A stretch of DNA of 44,158 nucleotides from an uncultured Clostridia bacterium (GTDB taxonomy: Bacteria; Bacillota; Clostridia; Oscillospirales; Acutalibacteraceae). How positions within the stretch are numbered: the first letter of the stretch is position 1; each line of letters opens with the position of its first letter. Location of the stretch: contig CANQBK010000007.1 of NCBI GenBank assembly GCA_947589485.1, positions 1-44,158 on the forward strand, read 5' to 3'. The notes beneath the pieces were generated by a model that made no database searches, was not told where the DNA came from, and was given only the letters and a program-made list of their open reading frames with translations. The translations under genes and the position numbers were made by a program. Positions 33,601 through 41,899 of this stretch are shown here, piece after piece.

Positions 33601-33794
33601 TCTATTCTCGAACCGCTTTCAGTTTGTTCTGCATTTGTCAAAGAGCTATTGTTTTCATTGCTTGTTCCTTCATTCGTCAAAGAGTTATCGTTTTCAATGC
33701 CTGTTCCTTCATTTGATTGTGTTGAGCAAGCAGACAAAAATATCATACCTGCACACAAGATAATTGAAAATAATTTAATTGTAATTCTTTTCAA
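30654..33794 (-). CDS. Large S8 (subtilisin-like) protease lipoprotein
   Basis: This 1046-residue surface protein has a lipoprotein signal (LSAC, Cys 23) and a Ser/Asn/Glu-rich linker with a duplicated SLTNEGTSNENN/SLTNAEQ segment. The S8 catalytic domain has D200 (VGVFDTVFD), H234 (YGHHGTNVLG), N350 (IKSAGND) and S454 (GEGTSYAAP), so it should be active. A carboxypeptidase-regulatory-like beta domain follows (about 540-625, FFINLSAGDYTLEAES), then two regions with Asp-rich repeat-like motifs (DFDKDGNEELL near 675, DINGDEIPELY near 935). Start codon is TTG with GGGGTGA 7 nt upstream. It is more AT-rich than its neighbours, suggesting transfer. The substrate is unknown. Confidence 0.88.
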   Translation of the reverse strand: MKRITIKLFSIILCAGMIFLSACSTQSNEGTGIENDNSLTNEGTSNENNSSLTNAEQTESGSRIEFKSFSDEEIAFENNTAFVNSQLLMTVDKKYTYDDVNNQVEQLNGKIVGCIEFTNDYQVEFENADYNKLSDIQKQLSDYFDNSSVKLHKVLLLNEEANEDSVQYSNNGNWWREAVKLTDLEKESHTYQSVNVGVFDTVFDVSNQDLAYAFQNGDAINNETEKLNEKYGHHGTNVLGFLAAQKNNNYGIDGTANNVNLFAYSYLGSGDKFKHFTSIMEYKYRIATLLSKNAKIINISLGNNEITVAAQNEIQDALSDLKYYSDSLNVFLKKYIDLGQEFVIIKSAGNDNGYTWIKCDVSSDHPYGIRAFDKDKDKDLNKFTQLDNITYDAKYDIMGAITDSAVKNRIIIVGSSDKTNNRANHSVNGERVDIYAPGIELKTILDGENGEGTSYAAPITAGVVALMWGVNPDIKADYIKYLLTSSATVPIENEKYQIDADSGNIIYMNKYLVNAQNAVKRAEVYKTEKIPSANNNESVLMGITRLYDNGNLSDFKDKCTISIYKSDTDDVPFKTITTDQYGEFFINLSAGDYTLEAESSDGVYRSERLGFNIESSAVEYMDYLLVSKNTEKMYAAYLKEVKSLIDKYGNGKVVDDINENGLYKMTGLSYAKLIDFDKDGNEELLCVYGPTKDGDGYEKPYYMKVFGYNGKEIITLFENDVFFFAFESGLEYIYKIAYCEENGQTLLLTKKNPMTYVVFEWSKLTKNNFETVKSITEDYESDPGNSKFKIDNEYVSREEFNKQLTEWKNKQTYIIFNSNSKSDLENNINETNNTLKILGYDVQENTSQQVQSTNAKWKQAYIDYINEYDKNTNTFTGEYIEFYKLVDINGDEIPELYINHGNTAGGDELCSYYDGKIIKQQWMSISGFSYIEGQNIFCDSGGHMGSYHDKVYTMENGTFKLLCDGEYGEKRNPDIQRDENGHIIFFYKFNDVDVSHQEYKKSLENVYDKNKAYIIANNVTYNSANHRYEGDGIYYYDDIIEVINNY

Positions 33795-33809
33795 CCTTGA
33801 TCACCCCTG

Positions 33810-34100
33810 TCATTTAACATTTTCATTTTTAAAGTCATTCATTACATACTTTAACAAAACAGAAGTATTGCTTCCGTTTAAATCACAGTATTTCAATGTC
33901 CAAAAATCAACTCCTGAGCCTTGTTTGGATATTGTATAATATATTTTGTCATCGTATATTATAAAGTTATAGATGTATTGCTCGTTCACTTTTGCGGAAA
34001 TAGGCAAAACAAAATATTTCATATATTTAGATTTTGAGGAATCAATCGTTCTGCCGCTTGTTTCTGTTGTTTGGGCATAATAAGTTGTTCCTTTATTTTA
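33810..34100 (-). pseudogene. Remnant of a DUF5050-like protein gene
   Basis: The open frame from an ATG at 34022 encodes 70 residues (MKYFVLPISAKVNEQ to NDFKNENVK). The same frame stays open upstream to a TAA near 34102, giving a protein-like stretch YYAQTTETSGRTIDSSKSKY with no start codon or ribosome binding site in frame. IIYDDKIYYTISKQGSG and LKYCDLNGSNTSVLL look like the repeated unit of DUF5050/beta-propeller-like proteins, but a full protein would be several times longer. I read it as the 3-prime remnant of a larger gene. It lies 15 nt upstream of the protease gene. It could still be translated from the ATG. Confidence 0.5.
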
Positions 34101-34130
34101 CACAAATAGTAAGAGAAAGTATATAAGTGT

Positions 34131-34202
34131 ATCAAAAAAGCTCAGTGTTAACTGAGCTTTTTTGATAGACCATACCGAACAATAAACATATTGTTCGGTA
34201 TT
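34131..34202 (-). terminator. Double-hairpin terminator after the UgpC/MsmX-type gene
   Basis: Minus strand order: hairpin ATACCGAACAAT/ATTGTTCGGTAT (about 34175-34202), then AAAAAAGCTCAGT/ACTGAGCTTTTTT (34134-34163). The second is symmetric, with A- and T-runs on both sides, so it can stop transcription from either strand. It separates the ABC ATPase gene from the remnant/protease region. Confidence 0.8.
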
Positions 34203-34241
34203 TCCTTAATGTTTTTATTATGTGGATATATAAGAAGGTTA

Positions 34242-35354
34242 TTAGTTTGTAATTGTTCTTTCGGTTTCTTTGTCGAATATATGAATCTTTTCAACGTCAA
34301 AGGCAATTTCAATTTCTTCGCCTGCTTCTGCTGTGGACGAGGGGTCAACACGAGCGATTGCGGACGTTCCCTCAATATTAAGATAAATGTAGATTTCATT
34401 ACCCATAAGCTCGGTAATTTCAACCTGAGCTTGAATAATGCTTTCTTCTGATCTTTCGAGGAATTCGGGTTCATCGTGAACGTCCTCGGGGCGAATACCG
34501 AGAACAACTTCTTTGCCTACAAAGTGCGAAAGAATGTTTTTCTTATTTTTAGATTCGGGAAGAGGAATAACATAGTTGCCGAATTGTATTCCGTAATCAT
34601 CTCCGGAACGTACAATTGTAGAATCAATGAAGTTCATTTGAGGTGTGCCCATAAATCCGGCAACAAACTGGTTACAGGGTCTTTCATAGAGGTTCTGGGG
34701 AGTATCTACCTGCTGAATAAATCCGTCTTTCATAACAACAATACGGTCAGCCATTGTCATAGCCTCTGTCTGGTCATGCGTAACGTAAATGAATGTTGTG
34801 CCGAGCCTTTTATGGAGCTTGGATATTTCCGTTCTCATGGCAGTTCTCAGCTTTGCGTCAAGGTTTGAAAGAGGCTCGTCAAGAAGGAATACTTTAGGGT
34901 CACGAACGATAGCACGGCCAAGAGCAACACGCTGTCTTTGACCGCCGGACAAAGCCTTTGGTTTACGCTCAAGAAGGTGAGCAATATCAAGAGATCTTGC
35001 GGCTTCTTCAACACGTCTTCTGATTTCTTCAGGCGGCGTTTTACGGAGCTTTAGTCCGAAAGCCATATTGTCATATACTGTCATGTGCGGATAAAGAGCG
35101 TAGTTCTGGAAAACCATCGCAATATCTCTGTCTTTCGGTGAAATATCGTTCGCAAGAACATCACCGATATGGAGTTCACCTTTTGAAATATCTTCAAGAC
35201 CTGCAATCATACGCAGAGTTGTAGATTTACCGCAGCCCGAAGGACCTACGAATATAATAAACTCCTTATCCTCAATTTCAAGATTAAAGTCGCTTACAGC
35301 TACAACGTTTCCGTCATAAATTTTGTAAACATTTTTTAATGATACACTTGCCAT
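34242..35354 (-). CDS. ugpC: UgpC/MsmX-type ABC transporter ATP-binding protein
   Basis: This 370-residue ATPase energises carbohydrate importers of the CUT1 class; such ATPases are often shared among several sugar transporters. Walker [10 protein letters not shown] is at 37-45, the signature LSGGQRQRV near 135, Walker [16 protein letters not shown], and the switch His in [10 protein letters not shown]. The C-terminal third is the regulatory TOBE/MalK-like domain ([14 protein letters not shown]). AGGAGG is upstream of the ATG. No permease or binding-protein genes are nearby, which fits a stand-alone multitask ATPase. A weak promoter with -10 TATAGT may lie about 75 nt upstream. Confidence 0.95.
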   Translation of the reverse strand: MASVSLKNVYKIYDGNVVAVSDFNLEIEDKEFIIFVGPSGCGKSTTLRMIAGLEDISKGELHIGDVLANDISPKDRDIAMVFQNYALYPHMTVYDNMAFGLKLRKTPPEEIRRRVEEAARSLDIAHLLERKPKALSGGQRQRVALGRAIVRDPKVFLLDEPLSNLDAKLRTAMRTEISKLHKRLGTTFIYVTHDQTEAMTMADRIVVMKDGFIQQVDTPQNLYERPCNQFVAGFMGTPQMNFIDSTIVRSGDDYGIQFGNYVIPLPESKNKKNILSHFVGKEVVLGIRPEDVHDEPEFLERSEESIIQAQVEITELMGNEIYIYLNIEGTSAIARVDPSSTAEAGEEIEIAFDVEKIHIFDKETERTITN

Positions 35355-35546
35355 AATAATCCTCCTGAGTTCGCTTTATCGAGAGCGTATTTGTAAATTC
35401 AAAAATTTAACACTATTACTATAACAGATATTTTCCAAAAATGAAATACTTTTTTTTACTAAAAAGGGACGTTTGTATTTAGATATAATTCACATAAGAC
35501 AAAAAAAATTTGCGTATATTGTATAATATGTATATATAAATACCCT

Positions 35547-36266
35547 TTAAATAGACTTTGTTCGTTGTAAAATGTCAATTTTTTCGTGTTCAAAAAGTTC
35601 ACGATATTCTCCCGGTTTAAGATTTTCGTCCAGAAAGACATTTCCTATTTTCAGTCTTTTGAGATACAAAACATTTGCACCGACGGCATTAAACATTTTT
35701 TTGATTTGGTGAAATTTACCCTCGCATATCTCGACAAGTGCGGTGTTTTTATCCGTTATCTTCATTTCGGCGGGAAGAAATGCCGTTTCCCCGTATTTTA
35801 TACCCTCTTTAAATTTGTCGGCGTCGCTTTGGGTAAGTATTTTGTCCGTTTCTGCAATATACAGTTTATATACATGGTTTTTGGGGGAAAGCATTTGGTG
35901 TGCGAGTTTTCCGTCATCTGTAATCAACAGGAATCCCTCTGTATCTTTATCAAGTCTGCCCGCCGGAAAAAGACCTTTTCTTTTCAATTCGGGAGAAAGC
36001 AAATCAATGACTGTCTTTTCATACTTGTCATTGCTTGCCGACAAGACCCCTTTTGGTTTGTTCATCATTATATAGATATTTTTCTTATATGTAATTTCAT
36101 TTCCGTTTACCGCAATGCGTGAAACCTCAGCATCGTATTTTTCATCGGGGCGTTTTACGGTTATTCCGTCAACCGTAACAGCGCCCCTCTTTATCATATT
36201 TTTTATTTGACCTCTTGACGCAATATTTTGCGATGCAAGTATTTTGTCTATTCTTTGCTTAGGCAT
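35547..36266 (-). CDS. RsuA/RluB-family pseudouridine synthase
   Basis: This 239-residue rRNA pseudouridine synthase has an N-terminal S4 domain (QRIDKILASQNIASRGQIKNMIKRGAVTVDG, 3-34). The catalytic signature GRLDKDTEGFLLITDDG holds the Asp nucleophile (about 101-117), and the C-terminal KFHQIKKMFNAVGANVLYLKRL is typical of RsuA (16S rRNA) rather than RluD. GGAGG precedes the ATG. A promoter is seen at 36334-36362. The target could be 16S U516 by analogy with RsuA, but RluB/E/F-type targets cannot be excluded. Confidence 0.93.
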   Translation of the reverse strand: MPKQRIDKILASQNIASRGQIKNMIKRGAVTVDGITVKRPDEKYDAEVSRIAVNGNEITYKKNIYIMMNKPKGVLSASNDKYEKTVIDLLSPELKRKGLFPAGRLDKDTEGFLLITDDGKLAHQMLSPKNHVYKLYIAETDKILTQSDADKFKEGIKYGETAFLPAEMKITDKNTALVEICEGKFHQIKKMFNAVGANVLYLKRLKIGNVFLDENLKPGEYRELFEHEKIDILQRTKSI

Positions 36267-36333
36267 AAATTCCTCCGTTTTGTTTTTAATATTCTGTTTA
36301 ATGTTCCGATTACCCTTGATTATAAATAAATCA

Positions 36334-36362
36334 ATTTTAACACATAAAATAACATTTTACAA
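36334..36362 (-). promoter_or_regulatory. Probable sigma-A promoter of the RsuA-family gene
   Basis: Minus strand: -35 TTGTAA (36357-36362), 17-bp spacer, -10 TAAAAT (36334-36339). It lies about 68 nt upstream of the start codon. Confidence 0.6.
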
Positions 36363-36394
36363 TTTATATCATATAATATATCGGAGGGGAGAGA

Positions 36395-36709
36395 ATGGAA
36401 ACTGTTATTTATATCGTCAAAAAAGGCGATACGCTTTATAATATAGCAAAAATGTACGATACAACCGTCAATGCGATTGCAAGATATAACGGCATTATAG
36501 ATCCGGACGTTTTAAGCGTTAATCAGGTATTGAGAATACCCGTTACAACTGTACCGGAAGATAAAGGTGATGAGTATACCGTAAAAAGCGGAGATACGCT
36601 TTATAAAATTGCAAGAAATTACGGAGTAAGCGTTTCCGATCTTATTAATCTTAACAAGCTTACAACTCCCGATCTTATATATCCGGGACAGGTCCTTAAA
36701 ATTTACTGA
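36395..36709 (+). CDS. Small protein of two LysM domains
   Basis: This 104-residue protein consists of two LysM peptidoglycan-binding domains, at about 4-48 ([28 protein letters not shown]) and 58-103 ([29 protein letters not shown]). No signal peptide or membrane helix is visible, so it may be a cytoplasmic or spore-associated protein as in some sporeformers; that is inference. GGAGGGGAG lies directly upstream of the ATG. It has its own terminator and stands convergent to the spoVB-like gene. Confidence 0.88.
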   Translation: METVIYIVKKGDTLYNIAKMYDTTVNAIARYNGIIDPDVLSVNQVLRIPVTTVPEDKGDEYTVKSGDTLYKIARNYGVSVSDLINLNKLTTPDLIYPGQVLKIY

Positions 36710-36715
36710 TGCTTT

Positions 36716-36751
36716 GCCGGCTTGCTTTTTACTGTCAGGCCGGCTTTTTTT
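36716..36751 (+). terminator. Terminator of the LysM gene, overlapping the 3-prime end of spoVB
   Basis: Stem GCCGGC (36716-36721) with GCCGGC (36739-36744), followed by seven T. The right arm and T-run lie within the last codons of the convergent spoVB-like gene, whose stop is at 36735-36737. Confidence 0.75.
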
Positions 36752-38210
36752 CCGTTATTTTAAGAGCGGCAATATAAAATAAACAGCACAAAATAATCTT
36801 TGCCAAAGCGGCGGCAGTACCCAAAGCAGGCAGCAATATACACAAGGTACACGGTAAAGTTATACATATAATCGGGCGTATTATGCTGTCGAATATTTTA
36901 ATTTTAATTTTTGTTACGCTTACCAATTTCCATATACTCATCGTCGTGTTAAGAAGCTCCGAAAAAATTATAACTCCAACAACGCCGGTTATTCCGTAAA
37001 TCGGAACTAAAATATATGTCAGTATCACCCTTATTATCGAATCTATAAGGTTAAACACAAGATAACTGGTTTGCTTGCCAAGACCTTTAAGCATACCGTC
37101 TGCAACCGAATCAAGATACATAAACGGTATAACCGGAGCAAGCATTGTCAAAAATATTCCTGCCGAATCGTTATGGTAAAGCAGGGAGCAAATAGGCGAC
37201 GCAAAAAACATAAATATGACTGTTATCGGTATTGAATACAGCAAAGTAATGTTGAACATTTTTTCGGTCATATATTTGATACCGTTTTTACGTTTTTTTA
37301 TGTTTGCCTCTGCCATTTCCGGTACGATAAGCATTGCAAAGGGCATAATAAATACAGACGGAAAGGTCAGTACGGGCATAGTCATACCGCTGATTATTCC
37401 GTACTGTGACAATGCAAATTCGCCATTGCTGCCGTAACGCTTTAAGCCGAACGGAATAAGTACGTTTTCGACAGCCGCCAGACCGCTCCTCAGGCATGAA
37501 TTTGCGCTGACGGGTGCCGCAACGGGAAGTATTTTTCTGTACAGACCGTTTACCTTTTTGGAACTTATACGCAGCTTTCTTATGTCAACAGCATAAAGCA
37601 GGACCGCATAAAAAAATGAAATTATTTCGGCTGCCGTTGTACCCGTTACCGCAGCGCTGCACGCCTTTGACAAATCATCGGGTTTAAAGTATACGATAAT
37701 GAACATAAATACCGCTATTTCAATAACCTGTTCCAAAAGCTGTTCTCCGGAGCTTGGAAGCGTTTTTCTCTGTGCGGTAAAATAACCTCTTATACAGGCG
37801 GAAACAGCCATAAATGGCAGGCTTACCGAAAGTATTCTTAGAGGTTGTACGGTACGGGCATCTCCCAAAAATTTTAAACCTAAAAATTCAGACGAAAAGA
37901 ACATTATTCCGCCGAGAACTGAACCGAGTATAAAAGATATGAGCATACACCTTTCGGCAGCAAATTTGGCGTTTGACGCTTTGTTTAACGACATATAATC
38001 TGTGACGAGCCTTGTAACGGTAAGAGAAAAGCCCGCGCTGACAGCCGAAGCAAAAAACAAATATATACTTACTATCAAACGGTAAAGACCTATGCCCTCG
38101 CTCCCGATTGTGTCCGACATATATATACTCGAAAACATTGCTATTGTCCGTATTACAAGGGAAGACGACGACATTATAACTCCGTTTTTCACAAACAAAC
38201 GCTTTTTCAT
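36735..38210 (-). CDS. spoVB: SpoVB-like polysaccharide/lipid flippase (MOP superfamily)
   Basis: This 491-residue integral membrane protein has about 12-14 helices. The N-terminal GSEGIGLYRLIVSIYLFFASAVSAGFSLTVTRLV is typical of SpoVB/YkvU-type members of the MATE/MOP flippase superfamily. SpoVB is thought to move cortex peptidoglycan precursors into the forespore intermembrane space, which fits the csp/sleC sporulation genes of this window. The ATG at 38210 has GAGGTGG just upstream; the frame can extend to 38234 without a ribosome binding site. Another oligosaccharide or MurJ-like lipid II flippase is the alternative. Confidence 0.85.
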   Translation of the reverse strand: MKKRLFVKNGVIMSSSSLVIRTIAMFSSIYMSDTIGSEGIGLYRLIVSIYLFFASAVSAGFSLTVTRLVTDYMSLNKASNAKFAAERCMLISFILGSVLGGIMFFSSEFLGLKFLGDARTVQPLRILSVSLPFMAVSACIRGYFTAQRKTLPSSGEQLLEQVIEIAVFMFIIVYFKPDDLSKACSAAVTGTTAAEIISFFYAVLLYAVDIRKLRISSKKVNGLYRKILPVAAPVSANSCLRSGLAAVENVLIPFGLKRYGSNGEFALSQYGIISGMTMPVLTFPSVFIMPFAMLIVPEMAEANIKKRKNGIKYMTEKMFNITLLYSIPITVIFMFFASPICSLLYHNDSAGIFLTMLAPVIPFMYLDSVADGMLKGLGKQTSYLVFNLIDSIIRVILTYILVPIYGITGVVGVIIFSELLNTTMSIWKLVSVTKIKIKIFDSIIRPIICITLPCTLCILLPALGTAAALAKIILCCLFYIAALKITEKKPA

Positions 38211-38240
38211 GGGTCCACCTCTTTTATTACGCATTGTTTA

Positions 38241-38269
38241 TTGACTGTTAAAGGTTTGTATTATAAAAT
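38241..38269 (+). promoter_or_regulatory. Sigma-A promoter of the ABC exporter operon
   Basis: Plus strand: -35 TTGACT (38241-38246), 17-bp spacer, -10 TAAAAT (38264-38269), about 37 nt before the ATG of the first exporter gene. Confidence 0.75.
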
Positions 38270-38305
38270 ATATGATAAGCAAAATGAACGGGGAGTTACC
38301 GAATA

Positions 38306-40039
38306 ATGTTTAAGTTAAGACGTTTTTTAAAAAATTATAAGCTCCAGCTTACGATAGGACCTTTGTGTAAGCTGACAGAGGCGATTTTTGAACTGCTCAT
38401 TCCTTTGATAACCGCAGATATAATTGATACGGGAGTGGCAAATAAGGATATTAATTATGTTGTCAGACAAGGGCTTTTAATGCTTTTGCTCGGTATTTTG
38501 GGGCTTGGGTTTGCGCTTGTGTGCCAAAAGTCAGCGTCGGTTGCCTCTCAGGGATTCGGCACACAAATACGCAATGCTATGTTCAGCCATATAAATAAGC
38601 TGTCATACAATGAATTGGATAAAATCGGTACGCCGTCGCTTATAACAAGAATGACAAACGATATTGACAGGCTGCAGCTTGCCGTTGCAATGCTTATACG
38701 GCTTGTAATAAGAGCGCCGTTCCTTGTTGTAGGTGCAATTATTATGGCTGTTTCAATAGATATGAAAATGTCCGTTATATTTATTTCGGCGTCGGCACTT
38801 ATAGCTTTGGTACTGTTTTTGATAATGTACAAATCCGTGCCGTTTTTTAAAAAAATCCAAAAAATGCTTGACAATGTTTCTTTGACGTCCCGTGAAAATC
38901 TTTCCGGAAACCGTGTTATCCGTGCGTTTTCAAAGCAGGAAAGCGACGGGGAACGGTTTAACGGGAAAAATGACGAGCTGGCAAATGCCGCCGTCACTGT
39001 GGGAAAAATTTCCGCCCTGTTAAACCCCGTTACTTATGTTATAGTGCAGGCTGCCATAATTGCAATTGTATGGTTCGGCGCGTGTTTTGTGGACAGCGGG
39101 GAGCTTCTTACCGGAAAAATAATAGCGCTTGTAAACTATATGACGCAGATACTGCTTGCTATGATAGTTGTTTCAAACCTTGTTGTAATTTTTACTAAAG
39201 CATTTGCGTCCGCCGCAAGAGTAAATGAAGTATTTGACACAAAGCCGACCGTTGTAGAAAAATCCGAATGTAATGTTGAAACAGATGAAAATGCTCCCGC
39301 AGTAGAGTTCCGCAATGTGTCGTTCGGATATGCCGATAACGGGTATTCTCTTAAAAATATCAGTTTTAAGATAGAGCGCGGCTCTACGGTAGGCATTATA
39401 GGCGGTACCGGCGCCGGTAAGTCAACACTTGTCAATCTTATACCGAGGTTTTATGACGCTGTAAAGGGCGAGGTGTTTGTCGGAGGAAATAATGTAAAAG
39501 AATATTCTTTCCACCGCCTTAGAAAAAAGATGGGGATAGTACAGCAAAATGCGGTTTTATTCTCCGGAACAATAAAGGATAACCTGTTATGGGGCAAAAA
39601 AAATGCTGCCGATAATGAAATAACAAAAGCACTTAAAATTTCGCAGTCTTATGAGTTCGTTTCAAGAATGCCGCAAAAAACAAATACAATTGTAACAGCG
39701 GGCGGAAGAAACTTATCCGGCGGTCAGCGCCAGCGGCTTACAATTGCAAGAGCGCTTATTTCGGAGCCGGATATTCTTATTCTTGACGACAGCTCAAGCG
39801 CTTTGGATTATGCCACGGACGCCGCGCTGAGAAAGGCTCTGAAAGAAGAAACACGCAATATGACCGTTATTACGGTATCGCAGCGTGTTGCGGCGATACG
39901 GTATGCGGATAAAATCCTTGTGCTTGACAACGGGGAGCTTGTCGGTTCGGGCAGTCATAACGAGCTTTTGGATAATTGCCCGATATACAGGGAAATATGC
40001 CTTTCGCAGCTTAAAGAGGAGGAGATTAAAAATAAATGA
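38306..40039 (+). CDS. Heterodimeric ABC exporter subunit with degenerate Walker B
   Basis: This 577-residue type IV ABC exporter half has six membrane helices (about 15-310) followed by one ATPase domain. Walker A is GGTGAGKST, the signature LSGGQRQRL is canonical, but Walker B reads ILILDDSSSALD, with Asp in place of the catalytic Glu. That is the pattern of the degenerate-site partner in heterodimeric exporters such as TM287/288 and BmrC/D. GGGGAG is 10 nt upstream of the ATG. It is coupled to the next gene by a 4-nt overlap. The substrate is not predictable; drugs, lipids or peptides are possible. Confidence 0.92.
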   Translation: MFKLRRFLKNYKLQLTIGPLCKLTEAIFELLIPLITADIIDTGVANKDINYVVRQGLLMLLLGILGLGFALVCQKSASVASQGFGTQIRNAMFSHINKLSYNELDKIGTPSLITRMTNDIDRLQLAVAMLIRLVIRAPFLVVGAIIMAVSIDMKMSVIFISASALIALVLFLIMYKSVPFFKKIQKMLDNVSLTSRENLSGNRVIRAFSKQESDGERFNGKNDELANAAVTVGKISALLNPVTYVIVQAAIIAIVWFGACFVDSGELLTGKIIALVNYMTQILLAMIVVSNLVVIFTKAFASAARVNEVFDTKPTVVEKSECNVETDENAPAVEFRNVSFGYADNGYSLKNISFKIERGSTVGIIGGTGAGKSTLVNLIPRFYDAVKGEVFVGGNNVKEYSFHRLRKKMGIVQQNAVLFSGTIKDNLLWGKKNAADNEITKALKISQSYEFVSRMPQKTNTIVTAGGRNLSGGQRQRLTIARALISEPDILILDDSSSALDYATDAALRKALKEETRNMTVITVSQRVAAIRYADKILVLDNGELVGSGSHNELLDNCPIYREICLSQLKEEEIKNK

Positions 40040-41778
40040 AGAAAAAAAGTAAAACAATAAAAAGAATACTTTTTTATGTTTCACCTTACAAATCAAAGCT
40101 GATTATGGCAATTATTTTTGCAACATTATATGTACTCCTTAACCTTACCGCGCCCATATTTATAGGGTTTGCGATTGATAATGCGATTGAGAAAGGCAGG
40201 GTGGATTTTGTTGAAATAGGCAACCTTTTACTTATAGTAGGCGTTACCGTTCTTATGTGCGCTTTTTTTCAATGGCTTATGAACTTATGTATAAACACGG
40301 TCAGTTACTTTACCGTGAGGGATATGCGTCGGGATATTTTTAAAAAATTCAATACGGTTCCCCTAAAATATATTGACTCCCATCCGCACGGTGACCTTAT
40401 AAGCCGTATGATTAATGATACCGACAATGTCGGTGACGGGCTGATGCAAGGTATAACGCAGTTTTTTTCAGGTTTAGTAATGGTGCTGTCAACATTGTGC
40501 TTTATGCTTGCAATCAATGTTTATATTGCAGTGGTGGTCGTGCTTATTACGCCCTTGTCAATGTTCGTTGCAGCGTTTATTTCAAGATTATCTCAAAAAA
40601 TGTTCAGAGAACAGTCAAAAACTCAGGGAGAAATAAGTGCGTACATTGAGGAGTATGTAGGGCAGCAAAAAACCGTAAGGGCATTTGGATATGAACGGCA
40701 GTCACAAGAGCAATTCCGTGAAATCAACGAGCGTTTGCGTGTGTGCGGCGAAAAGTCCCAGTTTTATTCTTCCTTTGCGAACCCAAGTACAAGATTCGTA
40801 AACGGTATAGTAACGGCAGCCGTTTGCGTGGTCGGTGCGATAAGCGCAATTAACGGAGGTATGTCCATAGGCAGTATTTCGGTATTTTTGACATACGCAA
40901 ATCAATACACAAAACCGTTTAACGAGATAACAGGTGTTATTCCTCAGCTCCAGTCCGCGCTTGCAGGAGCGGAACGTATATTCAATCTTCTTGACGAACA
41001 GAACCAAAAGCCCGATAAAAAAGATGCGGTAATATTAAACGGCTGCAAAGGAAAGGTGGATATAGAAAACGTCAATTTCTCTTATAGTCCCGATAAAAAA
41101 CTTATAACAAATTTTAACCTGCATGTAAAGCCGGGACAGCGTGTTGCCATTGTGGGACCGACGGGCTGCGGAAAGACAACAATAATAAATCTTCTTATGC
41201 GTTTCTATGATGTCAACAATGGAAATATTTATATTGACAATACGGACATATACGATATAAAACGCAAATCCCTACGTTCGCTTTACGGTATGGTGTTGCA
41301 GGAAAGCTGGCTGTACAATGCTACCGTGCGTGACAATATTGCTTACGGAAAACCCGACGCAACCCTTGAAGAAGTGAAAGCGGCGGCAAAAAAGGCATTT
41401 ATTGATAATTTTATTGAACGTCTGCCAAACGGATATGATACGATAGTTACAGAGGAGGGAACAAATTTTTCGCAGGGACAGCGGCAGCTTATATGTATAG
41501 CGAGGGTAATGCTTTGTGATCCGCCGATACTTATACTTGACGAAGCTACGAGCAGCATAGATACAAGAACGGAAATGAAGATACAGGAAGCGTTTGATAA
41601 TATGATGCGCGGCAGAACGAGCTTTATAGTTGCACATAGACTTTCAACCATAAAGAAAGCCGACATTATCCTTGTTATGAAAGACGGTAATATAATCGAA
41701 CAGGGAAATCACGATTCACTTATTCAAAAGAAAGGCTTTTATTACAGGCTTTATAATTCTCAGTTTGCAAAAAGTTAG
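40036..41778 (+). CDS. Heterodimeric ABC exporter subunit with catalytic ATPase site
   Basis: This 580-residue partner of the preceding gene has the same six-helix plus ATPase layout. Walker A GPTGCGKTT and Walker B ILILDEATSSIDTRTE with the catalytic Glu are intact, as is the switch His (VAHRLSTIKKAD). Its signature is FSQGQRQ rather than LSGGQ. The competent site would therefore pair this Walker A/B with the LSGGQ of the partner, and the other site would be degenerate. The ATG overlaps the stop of the first gene. The two genes form one operon ended by the hairpin at 41821-41858. Confidence 0.93.
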   Translation: MKKKSKTIKRILFYVSPYKSKLIMAIIFATLYVLLNLTAPIFIGFAIDNAIEKGRVDFVEIGNLLLIVGVTVLMCAFFQWLMNLCINTVSYFTVRDMRRDIFKKFNTVPLKYIDSHPHGDLISRMINDTDNVGDGLMQGITQFFSGLVMVLSTLCFMLAINVYIAVVVVLITPLSMFVAAFISRLSQKMFREQSKTQGEISAYIEEYVGQQKTVRAFGYERQSQEQFREINERLRVCGEKSQFYSSFANPSTRFVNGIVTAAVCVVGAISAINGGMSIGSISVFLTYANQYTKPFNEITGVIPQLQSALAGAERIFNLLDEQNQKPDKKDAVILNGCKGKVDIENVNFSYSPDKKLITNFNLHVKPGQRVAIVGPTGCGKTTIINLLMRFYDVNNGNIYIDNTDIYDIKRKSLRSLYGMVLQESWLYNATVRDNIAYGKPDATLEEVKAAAKKAFIDNFIERLPNGYDTIVTEEGTNFSQGQRQLICIARVMLCDPPILILDEATSSIDTRTEMKIQEAFDNMMRGRTSFIVAHRLSTIKKADIILVMKDGNIIEQGNHDSLIQKKGFYYRLYNSQFAKS

Positions 41779-41820
41779 AAAATATTATAACTGTTTTTAC
41801 TGTATGTACGCAAAAAGCGG

Positions 41821-41858
41821 AGAGGCGATACGGCATAATATATTGCCGTATCGCCTCT
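41821..41858. terminator. Bidirectional terminator between the ABC exporter and ilvE
   Basis: Perfect 15-bp stem AGAGGCGATACGGCA / TGCCGTATCGCCTCT with an 8-nt AT loop. It lies between two convergent genes, 42 nt from each stop. Flanking T-runs are weak, so efficiency may rest on the strong stem. Confidence 0.72.
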
Positions 41859-41899
41859 TCAGCTTACTTCATATACTAAATGATAGGTAAAAAGCAAAA

